This document shows, in pieces, positions 23,598 to 32,040 of a DNA stretch of 64,000 bases. The notes below the pieces were generated by a model that did not search any database, was not told where the DNA came from, and saw nothing but the letters and a program-made list of their open reading frames with translations. Source of the DNA: Pseudemcibacter aquimaris (GTDB lineage: Bacteria; Pseudomonadota; Alphaproteobacteria; Sphingomonadales; Emcibacteraceae); contig NZ_CP079800.1 of NCBI RefSeq assembly GCF_028869115.1, positions 2,418,001-2,482,000 on the forward strand. Reading direction: 5' to 3'. The position numbers and the translations under genes are program-made. The stretch's first letter is position 1. The number at the start of each line of letters is the position of its first letter.

Positions 23598-24058
23598 GCC
23601 GCTCCTCCTTCAAACTGTGACTTTGCCAGGTTCAGCAAAGCCAGCGCATCAGCCTCATTGTCATCAACGGGATTAAATCCCAGCACCTCAACTGCCTTGA
23701 TTATTTGGGCCTTAGTTGCATTGCCTTTGCCTGTGATGTGTTTCTTGATCGTGCCGACCGGGATGCCCTGATAGGGAATTTCTTCGGCCTCACACCAGCT
23801 GCTCAGCTGGCTTAAAAAGCCCCCATAGGCATGAGCGGCATCTACGCCCATGTGACGGCGTACTTCCTCAAAGCAGACCATCTCAATGCCGCCTGCCAGC
23901 GTGTTCATTTCCTGAAGCCATGACTGGAAACGCAAATAGCGCATTCCACCCCCTTCAAAGCGGCCCGGCTTAAACGACTGTGAGCCGCTAGTGATGTTGG
24001 TTGATTGACTGAGCGCCCACCCCGTGGTGGTGCCCAGATCGAGTGCAAGAATGATCAT
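23594..24058 (-). CDS. RuvC-like Holliday junction nuclease
   Basis: A 154-residue RNase H-fold nuclease of the phage RuvC type. The first acidic residue is in LALDLGTTTGWA (D7), the second in VCFEEVRRH, and the C-terminal pair in DDNEADALAL. It should resolve branched DNA before packaging. I use ATG 24058, with AAGGAGAG upstream. The reading frame remains open for 112 more codons, back through the repeat cluster to an ATG at 24394 that overlaps the primase stop and has a strong ribosome site, so a 266-residue form is possible. Confidence 0.85.
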   Translation of the reverse strand: MIILALDLGTTTGWALSQSTNITSGSQSFKPGRFEGGGMRYLRFQSWLQEMNTLAGGIEMVCFEEVRRHMGVDAAHAYGGFLSQLSSWCEAEEIPYQGIPVGTIKKHITGKGNATKAQIIKAVEVLGFNPVDDNEADALALLNLAKSQFEGGAA

Positions 24059-24125
24059 GCAATTCTCTCCTTCTTTTTCATGGTGATTGATGAACGGTGA
24101 ACGACACTCCCTTCCCGCACGGGAT

Positions 24126-24164
24126 GAGTGCCACCCACAGGGGCACTCTCTCCCGTAGGGAGAG
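24126..24164. repeat. Two adjacent perfect hairpins
   Basis: GAGTGCC/GGCACTC (24126-24132 with 24142-24148) is followed immediately by CTCTCCC-GTA-GGGAGAG (24148-24164). The second resembles short palindromes scattered in intergenic DNA of many alphaproteobacteria. They sit between the 11-bp repeat cluster and the RuvC start. Confidence 0.55.
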
Positions 24165-24173
24165 GGGGTTGTG

Positions 24174-24371
24174 TGACAAACTGGAAAAACTGATAACAGA
24201 CTGTAATCATTGACGAATTTCCAGTCCGTCAAGTTTGTCATCCAGTTCGTCATGACAAACTGGATTTTTTCACCTAAGTGACTGTAAATATTGAGATATT
24301 GATCACCAATCCAGTTTGTCACATCGGTCAGTTTGTCAAAAAACTGGTCCAGTTTGTCACCCTGTTTGGCA
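24174..24371. repeat. Cluster of 11-bp iteron-like repeats (TGACAAACTGG)
   Basis: Perfect copies of TGACAAACTGG or its complement CCAGTTTGTCA start at 24174, 24253, 24311 and 24349. One-mismatch copies start at 24230, 24242 and 24328, and two-mismatch copies at 24221 and 24361. They occur in both orientations; the copies at 24242 and 24253 abut as an inverted pair. Together with 24059-24173 this fills the space between the primase/helicase and RuvC genes. A cluster like this beside the replicative primase gene could be the phage replication origin or a multi-site operator. Confidence 0.8.
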
Positions 24372-24390
24372 GACATTTTGAGGGCAAAAA

Positions 24391-26562
24391 TCATGGATTA
24401 CCCTCCTCGTAATAGAGCCAGACAAGAGGGTCTTCGACAGGCAAAGCTGCAGCCGTGGACCTGCATTTATAGTGTGATGGCAGAACTGGAATAACACTTG
24501 AGGTGACCTCACCGGTTTCAGGATCGACAACATCATCACCACCAGCGATGCGCATATCTTCCACACACATGAAGCCGTATTTGGTTCTGGCAGACTGGGC
24601 GATCCCATATTGCTCAGCATCTCTGAAGAACTTGATGTAGCCTTTGGTCGACAAGACATCCAAGCGCCTGCGAATGGTGGTCTCCCCGCCCAGTCCAGCA
24701 CTATTCTCAAATGCCTGACAAAACTGGTTCATAGTGTAGACGCGCCCAGACTTTGCCTCTTCAAAGAGGATCTGAAGGATCACGTCATGCTTGCGCCTGC
24801 GCTCAGCGTCCAGCTTCTCCCCGTAGTCCTGATTGACCAAACGCTCGCTGTTTTTGTCGAGCTCCATCCAGCGCCCATCGAGCTTATCAACGAGCTTGTA
24901 TGGGAGAGCTGGACCGTTGCGCAGTTCAAAATAGAGGTTACGCTCAGTCCTGCTTTCATCGGGCCTGAACAGCAGAAGACCGGACGAATAAAATCCCCGC
25001 ATAGCACTGGCACCCGATAGTGCCTGAAACGGATCTTCTTCCAGCTGCTTTTTAGGAAGCTTTCTTGTGTGATGAACGAGAATAACCGCTGCGTCTGGAT
25101 TGACCATTTTGGCAAGCCTCTCGACCCGTTCGGTCAAGAAGAACATCATGGCTGCGTTGTCATTTTCGCCGCCGCCATCACTGCCGCCATCAAAGACATT
25201 ACGAATGGGATCAATGGCAATGATGTCTGGCCCGTCCGGGAATCTGGACAGGATGGCTCTTGCCAACTGCTCCACACCCTCACTGTTCAGAAGCAAGCGC
25301 AGTTGCGGCGTGAGAATGAGATTGCGCCCAGCGCGGGCTCTCAGCTCACTGGAGACAGCCAGCGTCTGCACACGTTCTCGCAAGTAATGATATTGAACCT
25401 CAGCCTGAAAATAGAAAATCTTCAGTGCCCCAGAGGGCGACATACCGAGAAATTCCTCGCCCGCTGCCAAATGGATAAACCACGACAACAGGAAATCACT
25501 CTTGCCCACTTTGGGTGCGCCGCCAAAAACCAGAATACTACCAGGCGTCATCACACGCGGTGCGACCAGGTCTGCAGGCATTGGGCTCGTGTCAGCAATC
25601 AGCTCTTCAAGCGCGAAGGATGGAATGGCCGGGCGCACATCCCCCTCCAAAAGCGTGGGCACATCAAAACCTTCAGCAACCGCGTCAGCCGCATCCCACT
25701 TTTCTGGTTTGCCTGATGGGATGGAGAGAACTGTTACACTGGCTGCACCGAATCTTGGCAGTGCCGCCAAGAGCTTCTGGGCATAGGCATATCCAGCCTC
25801 ATCATTATCAGGCCAGATGATAACCTGCTTACCCTTCAGCGGAGACCAGTCGGTTTTATCCAGAGGGGCCTTAGCACCAAACATGGCCGTTGTTGCTGCG
25901 ATACCGATAGAAGCTAAAGCATCAGCGCATTTTTCTCCTTCCACCAGAACCACCCGGCCTGACTGGAGTATCTCCGGCAAATTATAGAGGGGCCGAATGT
26001 CAGGCGCTTTCATCTTGCGGCTCTGCACATCCCACGGCCTAAACTCCTTGCCTGCCTCTGTGTCATAGCGATAGACGCAGGCTAATAACTGGCCGTCCGC
26101 ATCCAGATAATCCCATTTAGCACTATAGGCTCCCAGCTCATCCACAATGGGTGCGGCAGGTTTGGTATCACTCGAACGCTCGGGCGCAATGCCCAGCCAG
26201 TCTTCAAGCCTTTGCAGCAGTTCGCCAAAGTCATGATGGCTGTTCAAACCCCATACAGATGCAAACAGATCAAAGACATCACCGCCTTCTCCTGTGGCAA
26301 AGTCATGCCACATCCCGGCTTTGCTGCCCGTGAGATCAACGCTTAAGCTTTGACCTTTGCTCCCGCTCGTATCCCCAACAACAAACCGCCCATGCCTTTT
26401 GCTGCCAGCCGGGAACAACTGGAACAGATAGCCTTCAAGGCTGCCAAGCAACTGTGCCTTAACGGGTGCCTTGCGATCCGGCTGGTCGGTATGAACCGCC
26501 TCGGTTTGGTCATTGGCTGAATTAAAATCAAACCACGGTGATGTTGGAGAAGACGCTTGCAT
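24391..26562 (-). CDS. Phage primase-helicase (TOPRIM plus RepA-like ATPase)
   Basis: A 723-residue replication protein. The N-terminal domain (about 40-130) includes GMWHDFATGEGGDVFDLF, typical of the zinc-less primase N-region of phage/plasmid primases. A TOPRIM domain follows with VEGEKCAD (207-214) and PDNDEAG (251-257). Then an AAA_25 RepA-like hexameric helicase with Walker A GGAPKVGKS (347-355) and IIAIDPIRNVFDG. The C-terminus has winged-helix character. The start at 26562 has AAGGAGG and overlaps the upstream stop (TAATG). It likely primes and unwinds at the phage origin, possibly the repeat cluster just downstream. Confidence 0.9.
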   Translation of the reverse strand: MQASSPTSPWFDFNSANDQTEAVHTDQPDRKAPVKAQLLGSLEGYLFQLFPAGSKRHGRFVVGDTSGSKGQSLSVDLTGSKAGMWHDFATGEGGDVFDLFASVWGLNSHHDFGELLQRLEDWLGIAPERSSDTKPAAPIVDELGAYSAKWDYLDADGQLLACVYRYDTEAGKEFRPWDVQSRKMKAPDIRPLYNLPEILQSGRVVLVEGEKCADALASIGIAATTAMFGAKAPLDKTDWSPLKGKQVIIWPDNDEAGYAYAQKLLAALPRFGAASVTVLSIPSGKPEKWDAADAVAEGFDVPTLLEGDVRPAIPSFALEELIADTSPMPADLVAPRVMTPGSILVFGGAPKVGKSDFLLSWFIHLAAGEEFLGMSPSGALKIFYFQAEVQYHYLRERVQTLAVSSELRARAGRNLILTPQLRLLLNSEGVEQLARAILSRFPDGPDIIAIDPIRNVFDGGSDGGGENDNAAMMFFLTERVERLAKMVNPDAAVILVHHTRKLPKKQLEEDPFQALSGASAMRGFYSSGLLLFRPDESRTERNLYFELRNGPALPYKLVDKLDGRWMELDKNSERLVNQDYGEKLDAERRRKHDVILQILFEEAKSGRVYTMNQFCQAFENSAGLGGETTIRRRLDVLSTKGYIKFFRDAEQYGIAQSARTKYGFMCVEDMRIAGGDDVVDPETGEVTSSVIPVLPSHYKCRSTAAALPVEDPLVWLYYEEGNP

Positions 26563-27317
26563 TATGCCTCCTTCCAACATCGATCCTGCCAGTCACAAAA
26601 ACGGCAGAGATAAAATGTCGGCGCATCACTGATGCGCGGCAGAAGTTCTCCAGCCTCACAGGCTTTGATAATGTTCACCGCCTTGTCGCTCATCTTTTGC
26701 GCAAGCTCAGCATTAAACGGCACCAGCTCATGGTGGATTTCTGCGGTGTCTTTATTGACCGCCGTGAAGAAAGCTGGGTTGGAAGAAATCCCTTCAACCG
26801 ATCCTTCCATATAGGCCTGATAAATAGCCATCTGAGCCGCATAGATTGGTTTGGATTTGACGACACCTTTTTTGACAGTGTCTGCCCATGACTTGGCATT
26901 CATAGACTTGCACTCCCAGAGCATCGGAAATGTAAGCTTCAAGCTCGGCGGAGCAGCGGTGATAATCCCGTCCACATGACCTTTGATACGGCCACCCGCA
27001 ACCGAGAAGCCAAACTGCTGGCCGTTTGGTTTTTCCGTGAAAATCTCAAAGCCTGCCTGACGCAACCAATCAATGGCTAAATCTTCGAACAGGTGGCCTG
27101 CCGCAAAAATCCGCAGCAACTGCCCGGAGAAATCCCGCCCTTCATCCTTCGGGGCATTCTGAAACTCGAACTGCAAAGCGCGGGCGCATTCAACACCCAA
27201 ACGGGACGCACCGAGATAGCTACGCGGTGTTTCGCTTGCGGACTTTGTGGTCAGCGCCACATCGATCTTATCGTTGACGCGATCTGCAAAGCTTTCTTTT
27301 GAATTAAAATCTAACAT
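26562..27317 (-). CDS. PD-(D/E)XK exonuclease with Fe-S cysteines (Cas4/AddB-like)
   Basis: A 251-residue nuclease. The active-site pattern is D116 in KGHVDGII, E135-C-K137 in LWECKSM, with the Q162/Y166 helix (YAAQMAIYQAY). Four cysteines, Cys44 and Cys238, Cys241, Cys247, match the Fe-S cluster layout of Cas4 and AddB-type nucleases. In phages this enzyme resects DNA ends for recombination together with an annealing protein such as the Sak4-like ATPase encoded upstream. Confidence 0.88.
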   Translation of the reverse strand: MLDFNSKESFADRVNDKIDVALTTKSASETPRSYLGASRLGVECARALQFEFQNAPKDEGRDFSGQLLRIFAAGHLFEDLAIDWLRQAGFEIFTEKPNGQQFGFSVAGGRIKGHVDGIITAAPPSLKLTFPMLWECKSMNAKSWADTVKKGVVKSKPIYAAQMAIYQAYMEGSVEGISSNPAFFTAVNKDTAEIHHELVPFNAELAQKMSDKAVNIIKACEAGELLPRISDAPTFYLCRFCDWQDRCWKEA

Positions 27318-27703
27318 CAGAAAGGGATCTCCTCTGATGTAGGAAACTGCTGGCGCAAATTATCCTGATAGGCCGTAACCACGGTTTCGATGAGGGCCAA
27401 GACTTCGTCTTTTTGATAGTCAGCCAAAGGACGGTTCATTCCGATGCTGGCCACATATTCGCCGAGCGGCACCAAGGCAGCTTCCATGGCTGCACTCTCA
27501 TTTTTTGTCGGATCAATCATCCGGTTATTTCCTTTCTTCTTCCATGCGGACCAAGCCCTCTGGCAAGGGATGGAGCAGAATTTTCTGTAACTTGTTTCTC
27601 GCGCTTTGCTGCCTCGGGCGCTCCGTGCATCAAACCATCCGAAGCCTCGGGCTTGCCTGTCGCACACCGCACAAAAGACTGGCCCGGACGAGACGCGTGT
27701 CAT
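27317..27703 (-). CDS. Small zinc-finger-like phage protein (DUF6511-like)
   Basis: A 128-residue protein. The N-terminal part has C11-x2-C14 and C43-x3-C47 (CAVCDRQ, FCSIPCQRAW), a probable zinc site. The C-terminal part (about 60-125) is helical, with EAALVPLGEYVASIGMNRPL and a repeated AYQDNLRQ-like end, resembling DUF6511. It overlaps the helicase gene by ATGA. Function is unknown; its position suggests a role in recombination or replication. Confidence 0.68.
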   Translation of the reverse strand: MTRVSSGPVFCAVCDRQARGFGWFDARSARGSKARETSYRKFCSIPCQRAWSAWKKKGNNRMIDPTKNESAAMEAALVPLGEYVASIGMNRPLADYQKDEVLALIETVVTAYQDNLRQQFPTSEEIPF

Positions 27704-29367
27704 GCCGCCAGGTCTTCTGCCGAGCGCATGACGAGCTGCTGGATAGAGCCACGGTTAAATTGGAACTTGAGCAGGGCTGATGCCTGATAGCGTGTCAGAC
27801 TAAAGTCCATCCGGTAGTCAGCGGGCAGCAAGGCGAGCTGTTTTGCCGTGGCGGACTGATTGAGCCAGCCTTTGGTCTTGTGAGCCGTCTCATCACTTTC
27901 ATAGTCATTGAGCCAGTCATCTGCGGACGCCAGACATATTGTGCGTTCACCCACACTGAGGAGACGCACGATCTTTCCGTCCACCCCACCAACAGCATAC
28001 CAACGCCCGCCCAGATAAAAGATGCCAGCCCATGCTTTGAACCCACAGGCCATCAAGGCCAAGTCATCACCGAACAGATCAACCCAGCGGAAAGAAGATC
28101 GCTTCAAAAGATCCACCTCAGACATGATAAAGTCCGACAAAGGGGTGCCTTCTGTGGTTTCTGTCTCGAACACGTGGGAGCAAATGGAACATTCACGACT
28201 GCTGATCGGCACCATCGCATGGCATTCCGGACATTCCTTTTGGGGAGCCTCACCGTCGCCAGTGCGCAGATCCAAATCTACATCCTGTTCAAGAGACCCA
28301 TGCAGCAAGCTGGATGTGCCGAAGTCCAAAACGATACAGTCGGTTTTGACAACACCCGGAAACTCTTCAGGATCAACGGTCCTAAGCCCCCTGCCTACCA
28401 TTTGAATCATAGTCGATTTGTATGAGGAAGGCCGCAGCAGGATCACACATGAAGTTGGGGGATGGTCCCAACCCTCCGTCAGAACTGCCACATTGACGAC
28501 AACCTGAATGTCTCCATCACCATAAGCCTTCAAGATTGCAGCACGGCTTTTTGAAGACAACTCGCCGTGAATAGCGGCTGCTGCCACGCCATGCGCATTA
28601 AAGGCATCGCTCACATTCTGTGCATGGCTGATGGTCGAACAAAAGACCACTGTCGGACGATCATGGGCTTTATCCTGCCAGTGCTTGATTACCGCATCAG
28701 TAATGGGCGAGCGGTTCATGATGGCATCCACTTGTGCCATATCGAAATCATCGACAGACTTGCGGACTTGGGTAAGCTCTTTCTGTGCGCCCACATCAAT
28801 GACGAAGGTGCGCGGCGGCACCAAATGCCCCGATGCGATCAATTCCCCAATGGCGATTTGATCACCTACATTGGAGAAAACAGGTCTGAGCCCCTGCTTG
28901 TCTCCCCTGTTAGGTGTCGCGGTAACACCGAAGAGTTTGAGATCCGGGTTCTGGTCATATGCCTGATCTATTACCCGTCGATAGCTATCTGCTGCCGCAT
29001 GATGCGCTTCATCAATAACCAACAGATCAAGCTTCGGCATGGCTTTGACATTTGCCTGTCTGGAGAGCGTCTGGACCATGGCGAAGGTTGTCTGGCCGGA
29101 CCAGTCTTTGTTGGTCGCATCAAAACGGGACGTCCTGGCCCCTCTATTGACGCGCTTGAACTTGGCTTCATTTTGACCTGTCAGCTCATCACGGTGTGCG
29201 AGCACACATACCTTGGCATCACTGTCTGCCACATAGCCGCCTGCGACACCCGATAGCATGATGGTCTTGCCCGCACCTGTCGGGGCCACACCGAGCGTGT
29301 TGCCGTGTTCATGGAGCGCCGCCGTGCAGCGCTCCACAAAGGTCTTTTGTCTGGGACGTAAAATCAT
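27700..29367 (-). CDS. DEAD/DEAH-box helicase
   Basis: A 555-residue SF2 helicase. Walker A is APTGAGKT (28-35), motif II is DEAH (119-122), motif III SAT-like is GVTATPNRGD, and motif VI is QMVGRGLRTVD. After the second RecA lobe it carries a CPECHAMVPISSRECSIC zinc ribbon and a C-terminal domain with KAWAGIFYLGGRWYAVGG. It belongs to the phage family that acts in replication or recombination, located between the SSB-like and nuclease genes. Confidence 0.9.
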   Translation of the reverse strand: MILRPRQKTFVERCTAALHEHGNTLGVAPTGAGKTIMLSGVAGGYVADSDAKVCVLAHRDELTGQNEAKFKRVNRGARTSRFDATNKDWSGQTTFAMVQTLSRQANVKAMPKLDLLVIDEAHHAAADSYRRVIDQAYDQNPDLKLFGVTATPNRGDKQGLRPVFSNVGDQIAIGELIASGHLVPPRTFVIDVGAQKELTQVRKSVDDFDMAQVDAIMNRSPITDAVIKHWQDKAHDRPTVVFCSTISHAQNVSDAFNAHGVAAAAIHGELSSKSRAAILKAYGDGDIQVVVNVAVLTEGWDHPPTSCVILLRPSSYKSTMIQMVGRGLRTVDPEEFPGVVKTDCIVLDFGTSSLLHGSLEQDVDLDLRTGDGEAPQKECPECHAMVPISSRECSICSHVFETETTEGTPLSDFIMSEVDLLKRSSFRWVDLFGDDLALMACGFKAWAGIFYLGGRWYAVGGVDGKIVRLLSVGERTICLASADDWLNDYESDETAHKTKGWLNQSATAKQLALLPADYRMDFSLTRYQASALLKFQFNRGSIQQLVMRSAEDLAA

Positions 29368-29376
29368 GACCGCCTC

Positions 29377-29949
29377 CTACTGCGCCCAGCTCGGGCGGTT
29401 CGGATTAGCAGGGGCTGCAGCAGGCGCATCGGGAGCCGGGGCAACATGATTACCCATCAACGCGGCATAATCCTTGTTGTCCGGTGTGATCGCCAAACGG
29501 ATCTCGTTTTTGTCATCACCGTTTTGATCTTTGCCCACATCAATCTTCGCCAGAAACTCAATGCCATCCAGGTCAGCCAAACCGGAGATGCGCCGCTTGT
29601 TTTGCGCTTCTGGTGACGTGTCTTTTGGCAGCAACTTGCGCGAAGAGTTCAGGATGCCCTTGATGAAAGAGCGGCCCATGTTGGCCCAATCAGGCCCCTT
29701 TGGACTGTAGAGGCCAATCAGGCTCCAGACCTTGCGACGGGCATAGGGACCATCTGTCACAACAAACTCGCAGGACAGATAGATTGATCCGGTAGTGTCA
29801 CTGCGTGTTGCGTAGCCACCAGTCCAGCCATGTGTATGGTCATCATAACCGCCCGGACGGATGGTCATTCTCACTTTCGCCAAGGTTCCCTTTGGGATCA
29901 GGTCGTAATTATTCTGCTCATCAGCAGAGTTGAAATCATTCCATGTCAT
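29377..29949 (-). CDS. Putative phage single-strand DNA-binding protein
   Basis: A 190-residue protein starting MTWNDFNSADEQNNYDLIPK, with an OB-like beta region (LAKVRMTIRPGG, YLSCEFVVTDGPYARRKVW, EFLAKIDVGKDQNGDDKNEI) and a disordered Ala/Pro tail. The start resembles DUF669-type proteins that are SSB-like and always sit beside Sak4-type ATPases. A good ribosome site precedes ATG 29949. The same opening motif, FNSA(N/D)(D/E)Q, appears in the N-terminus of the primase. Confidence 0.72.
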   Translation of the reverse strand: MTWNDFNSADEQNNYDLIPKGTLAKVRMTIRPGGYDDHTHGWTGGYATRSDTTGSIYLSCEFVVTDGPYARRKVWSLIGLYSPKGPDWANMGRSFIKGILNSSRKLLPKDTSPEAQNKRRISGLADLDGIEFLAKIDVGKDQNGDDKNEIRLAITPDNKDYAALMGNHVAPAPDAPAAAPANPNRPSWAQ

Positions 29950-29951
29950 GA

Positions 29952-30827
29952 TTATTGCTCCTCGCCCTGCTGTGGGCCGTTATCTTGGGATTGCTGTGGG
30001 AAGTGATGCTGCAGGCGCTCTGCTGCTGGCTGAACCGGCTGATGAATTTTGCCCATCAAACTGTCGAGCCGTGGCTCTTCCATCATCTCAAGGCGGCCAG
30101 AGCGGTCCTTTGCCGGATAGCCATAAGGGTTGATGGTATGTGTGATGAATGCGCGGTAGGCCGGGCCTTCTTCTGGCTTGATCTCAGCCATCGTAATCAC
30201 CTGATCCACGATGCCAGGCAGCTCCAATCCGGTTTTTGCACCCTCAATCTGTGGGGCAAAGACCTTGCGATTGAAGTCATCCAGACGCTCATCAAGGATG
30301 CCGACAAACCAGATGTTTTTGTCTCTGGTATGCTGGAGATGCGTAAGCCATGCGATCATCTCCTGACCATGAAGGCCGTAAGCCCCCCGAGTATCAGGCT
30401 TGCCTGTGCGATCAGACATGGCTTGGGGTTGCCCCTTGCACCAGTTGAAACACAGCCGTCCGGCGACAGTGATGCTATCAATGAAAACTGTCTTGTATTT
30501 GCTCAAAACATCCGCGCTGCCGAACTGTTCACACACGGCATCAAAGTGCGCCTGACTATATGGCTGATCATCACGCAGCGAGGGGTTGGGTCCGCCAATA
30601 AAGACAGCAAAGTCCCGACATTCCTGCCAAGTGCGCGGACGGATGCTATCACCCGTCCAGCCTTCAATAGCCAGGTCACCGGCTTCCAGATCCATGAAGA
30701 GGGTTTCATTGGCTGGCAGCGTCCAGAGCAAGGATGTCTTGCCAATGCCAGACTTGCCGAAGATCACGCCTTTGACCCCACGGGTCTCATTCAGGCGTTC
30801 ATCCGCAGAAATAATAGGAAGGCTCAT
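29952..30827 (-). CDS. RecA-like ATPase, Sak4-type recombination protein
   Basis: A 291-residue AAA_24 protein. Walker A is FGKSGIGKTS (23-32), a Walker B-like strand is YKTVFIDSITV, and the DLEAGDLAIEGW segment after Walker A is typical of phage Sak4 proteins that pair homologous single strands. The C-terminus is Gln-rich and disordered. The N-terminal and C-terminal genes around it (HTH protein and SSB-like protein) form a standard phage recombination cassette. Confidence 0.85.
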   Translation of the reverse strand: MSLPIISADERLNETRGVKGVIFGKSGIGKTSLLWTLPANETLFMDLEAGDLAIEGWTGDSIRPRTWQECRDFAVFIGGPNPSLRDDQPYSQAHFDAVCEQFGSADVLSKYKTVFIDSITVAGRLCFNWCKGQPQAMSDRTGKPDTRGAYGLHGQEMIAWLTHLQHTRDKNIWFVGILDERLDDFNRKVFAPQIEGAKTGLELPGIVDQVITMAEIKPEEGPAYRAFITHTINPYGYPAKDRSGRLEMMEEPRLDSLMGKIHQPVQPAAERLQHHFPQQSQDNGPQQGEEQ

Positions 30828-31039
30828 TTTGCGCCTCCCTGAATGTAGGTGTTTTCTGTGGTGCTTTGACGCATTTGATTGGCCTCAAATGCTTCAATGT
30901 CCTCAACACGGTAAACAACCCGACCACCGAGTTTCATAAAGGCAGGGCCTTCGCCCAACCAACGCCACCGTTCCAAGGTGCGCTCGCTCAAGTTCCAACG
31001 ATCGGCGAGCTCGATCTGATTTAAATGCTTAATGGACAT
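30824..31039 (-). CDS. AlpA/excisionase-like HTH protein
   Basis: A 71-residue MerR/AlpA-type winged HTH (LNQIELADRWNLSERTLERW, LGGRVVYRVEDIEAFEA). It is the first gene of the early minus-strand operon and overlaps the ATPase gene by ATGA. It could be the phage excisionase, a Cro-like regulator or an early activator. Its fold resembles the C-terminal extension of the P2 integrase, although the sequences are clearly different. Confidence 0.82.
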   Translation of the reverse strand: MSIKHLNQIELADRWNLSERTLERWRWLGEGPAFMKLGGRVVYRVEDIEAFEANQMRQSTTENTYIQGGAK

Positions 31040-31233
31040 CTGCCATTCCTTTCGCTTGCTTCAAATTGCAAAGAAAGAATGGCCTGTTATTCGAAATTCG
31101 TCGTGGGGACTAAATGTGGATGATTGGTGGATATATAACCCACATCAAAGGGGACGAATGAGGGGTGAGGAAGGGATGTCTGGGGGATGACTGATGCCGA
31201 ACACGGCACAGATGAAGGAAAAAGAGCGGGGGA
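31040..31233. promoter_or_regulatory. Early-operon control region with candidate operators
   Basis: A gene-free 194-bp stretch ahead of the early operon. It holds TGTGGAT (31115-31121), GGTGGAT (31126-31132) and the opposite ACCCACA (31138-31144). The outer pair, ATGTGG (31114-31119) and CCACAT (31140-31145), is a perfect inverted repeat. The same half-site (ATCCACA) is doubled beside the repressor promoter at 32010-32025. I read them as repressor sites; the early promoter itself I could not fix by eye. Confidence 0.5.
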
Positions 31234-31941
31234 TCAGCTTTTACGCACATCCACGTTTAAACGGTAAAGACCACGTTTGTTTGAGACGATCAAATCACGC
31301 CATGACGGGTTTTTCTGGGATTTAAAGACATCCTGCATGCGATGGGATTGAGAACCAGCTTCTGCCAGAACCTGCTTGCCGGATCGCCACATCCCCCCAT
31401 CCAGCATAGATTGATGCAAGCGAGCGACGACCTCCGCCTGAATAGGCCCAAGGGTATAGGTTTTGCCACTCAGGGAAACCTCTGTGAAATCCTTGTTATG
31501 CTTGAATCCATGATTTGATGGATGATCCACATCCCCCGTCAAATTGTGTTTCAACTCAACGCGGTCACGCTCTTCCCGGCGAATTACAAGCTCTTTGGTC
31601 GTTACATGCAATCCAGCTTCGGGGGAAAGCAGGTGCGAATATTCCATGTGGGGCGCGTCAAAAGCTGAGATGACAGAAGAGCCATTTGTGAAAATCTTAT
31701 AAGCATCGAAGTCTCTCAGATCTTGCAGCCCCTTAAACCGATCCTGAGAACAGGGCACAGTAAAGCCCTGACCTGTTTCTGCATCTTCTTCAATGTATCC
31801 GGTTTCAATGACAACGCCGAACAAACGAATTGAAACCTTGAGCAGACCGTTTTCAGCCAAATAAACCAAATCCCGCCGGGGCATCCCCCAACGGGCTTCA
31901 ATTTCTTCGAGCGTGAAGTAGTCTTTCTCAATGAAGCTCAT
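31234..31941 (-). CDS. Unknown DNA-binding-like protein next to the repressor
   Basis: A protein of about 235 residues with no family that I recognise. Near the N-terminus, FTLEEIEARWGMPRRDLVYLAENGLL looks like a helix-turn-helix. The C-terminal 80 residues (SGKTYTLGPIQAEVVARLHQ, then WRDLIVSNKRGLYRLNV) look like a winged-helix fold. It lies divergent from the S24 repressor, where Cro or an antirepressor would be expected. Start choice is uncertain: ATG 31941 is taken, but the frame is open to a GTG at 31989 that would overlap the repressor promoter. Confidence 0.6.
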   Translation of the reverse strand: MSFIEKDYFTLEEIEARWGMPRRDLVYLAENGLLKVSIRLFGVVIETGYIEEDAETGQGFTVPCSQDRFKGLQDLRDFDAYKIFTNGSSVISAFDAPHMEYSHLLSPEAGLHVTTKELVIRREERDRVELKHNLTGDVDHPSNHGFKHNKDFTEVSLSGKTYTLGPIQAEVVARLHQSMLDGGMWRSGKQVLAEAGSQSHRMQDVFKSQKNPSWRDLIVSNKRGLYRLNVDVRKS

Positions 31942-31982
31942 CAAAATATTAACCCTGCAATCAAGCGCCATACCATAAACGC

Positions 31983-32011
31983 TTGACACAGACTAATCAA
32001 TCCTTTTTAAT
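31983..32011 (+). promoter_or_regulatory. Strong sigma70-type promoter of the repressor
   Basis: TTGACA (31983-31988) and TTTAAT (32006-32011) with an exact 17-bp spacer, about 30 bp before the repressor ATG. Two direct copies of ATCCACA (32010-32016 and 32019-32025) overlap the -10 box and expected start, suggesting autoregulation. Confidence 0.75.
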
Positions 32012-32040
32012 CCACAATATCCACACCATGAGGATAAGTT

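Noticed and set aside
29955-30842. 295-codon plus-strand frame
   Set aside because: Antisense to the Sak4-like ATPase gene, which has a clear Walker A and operon context.
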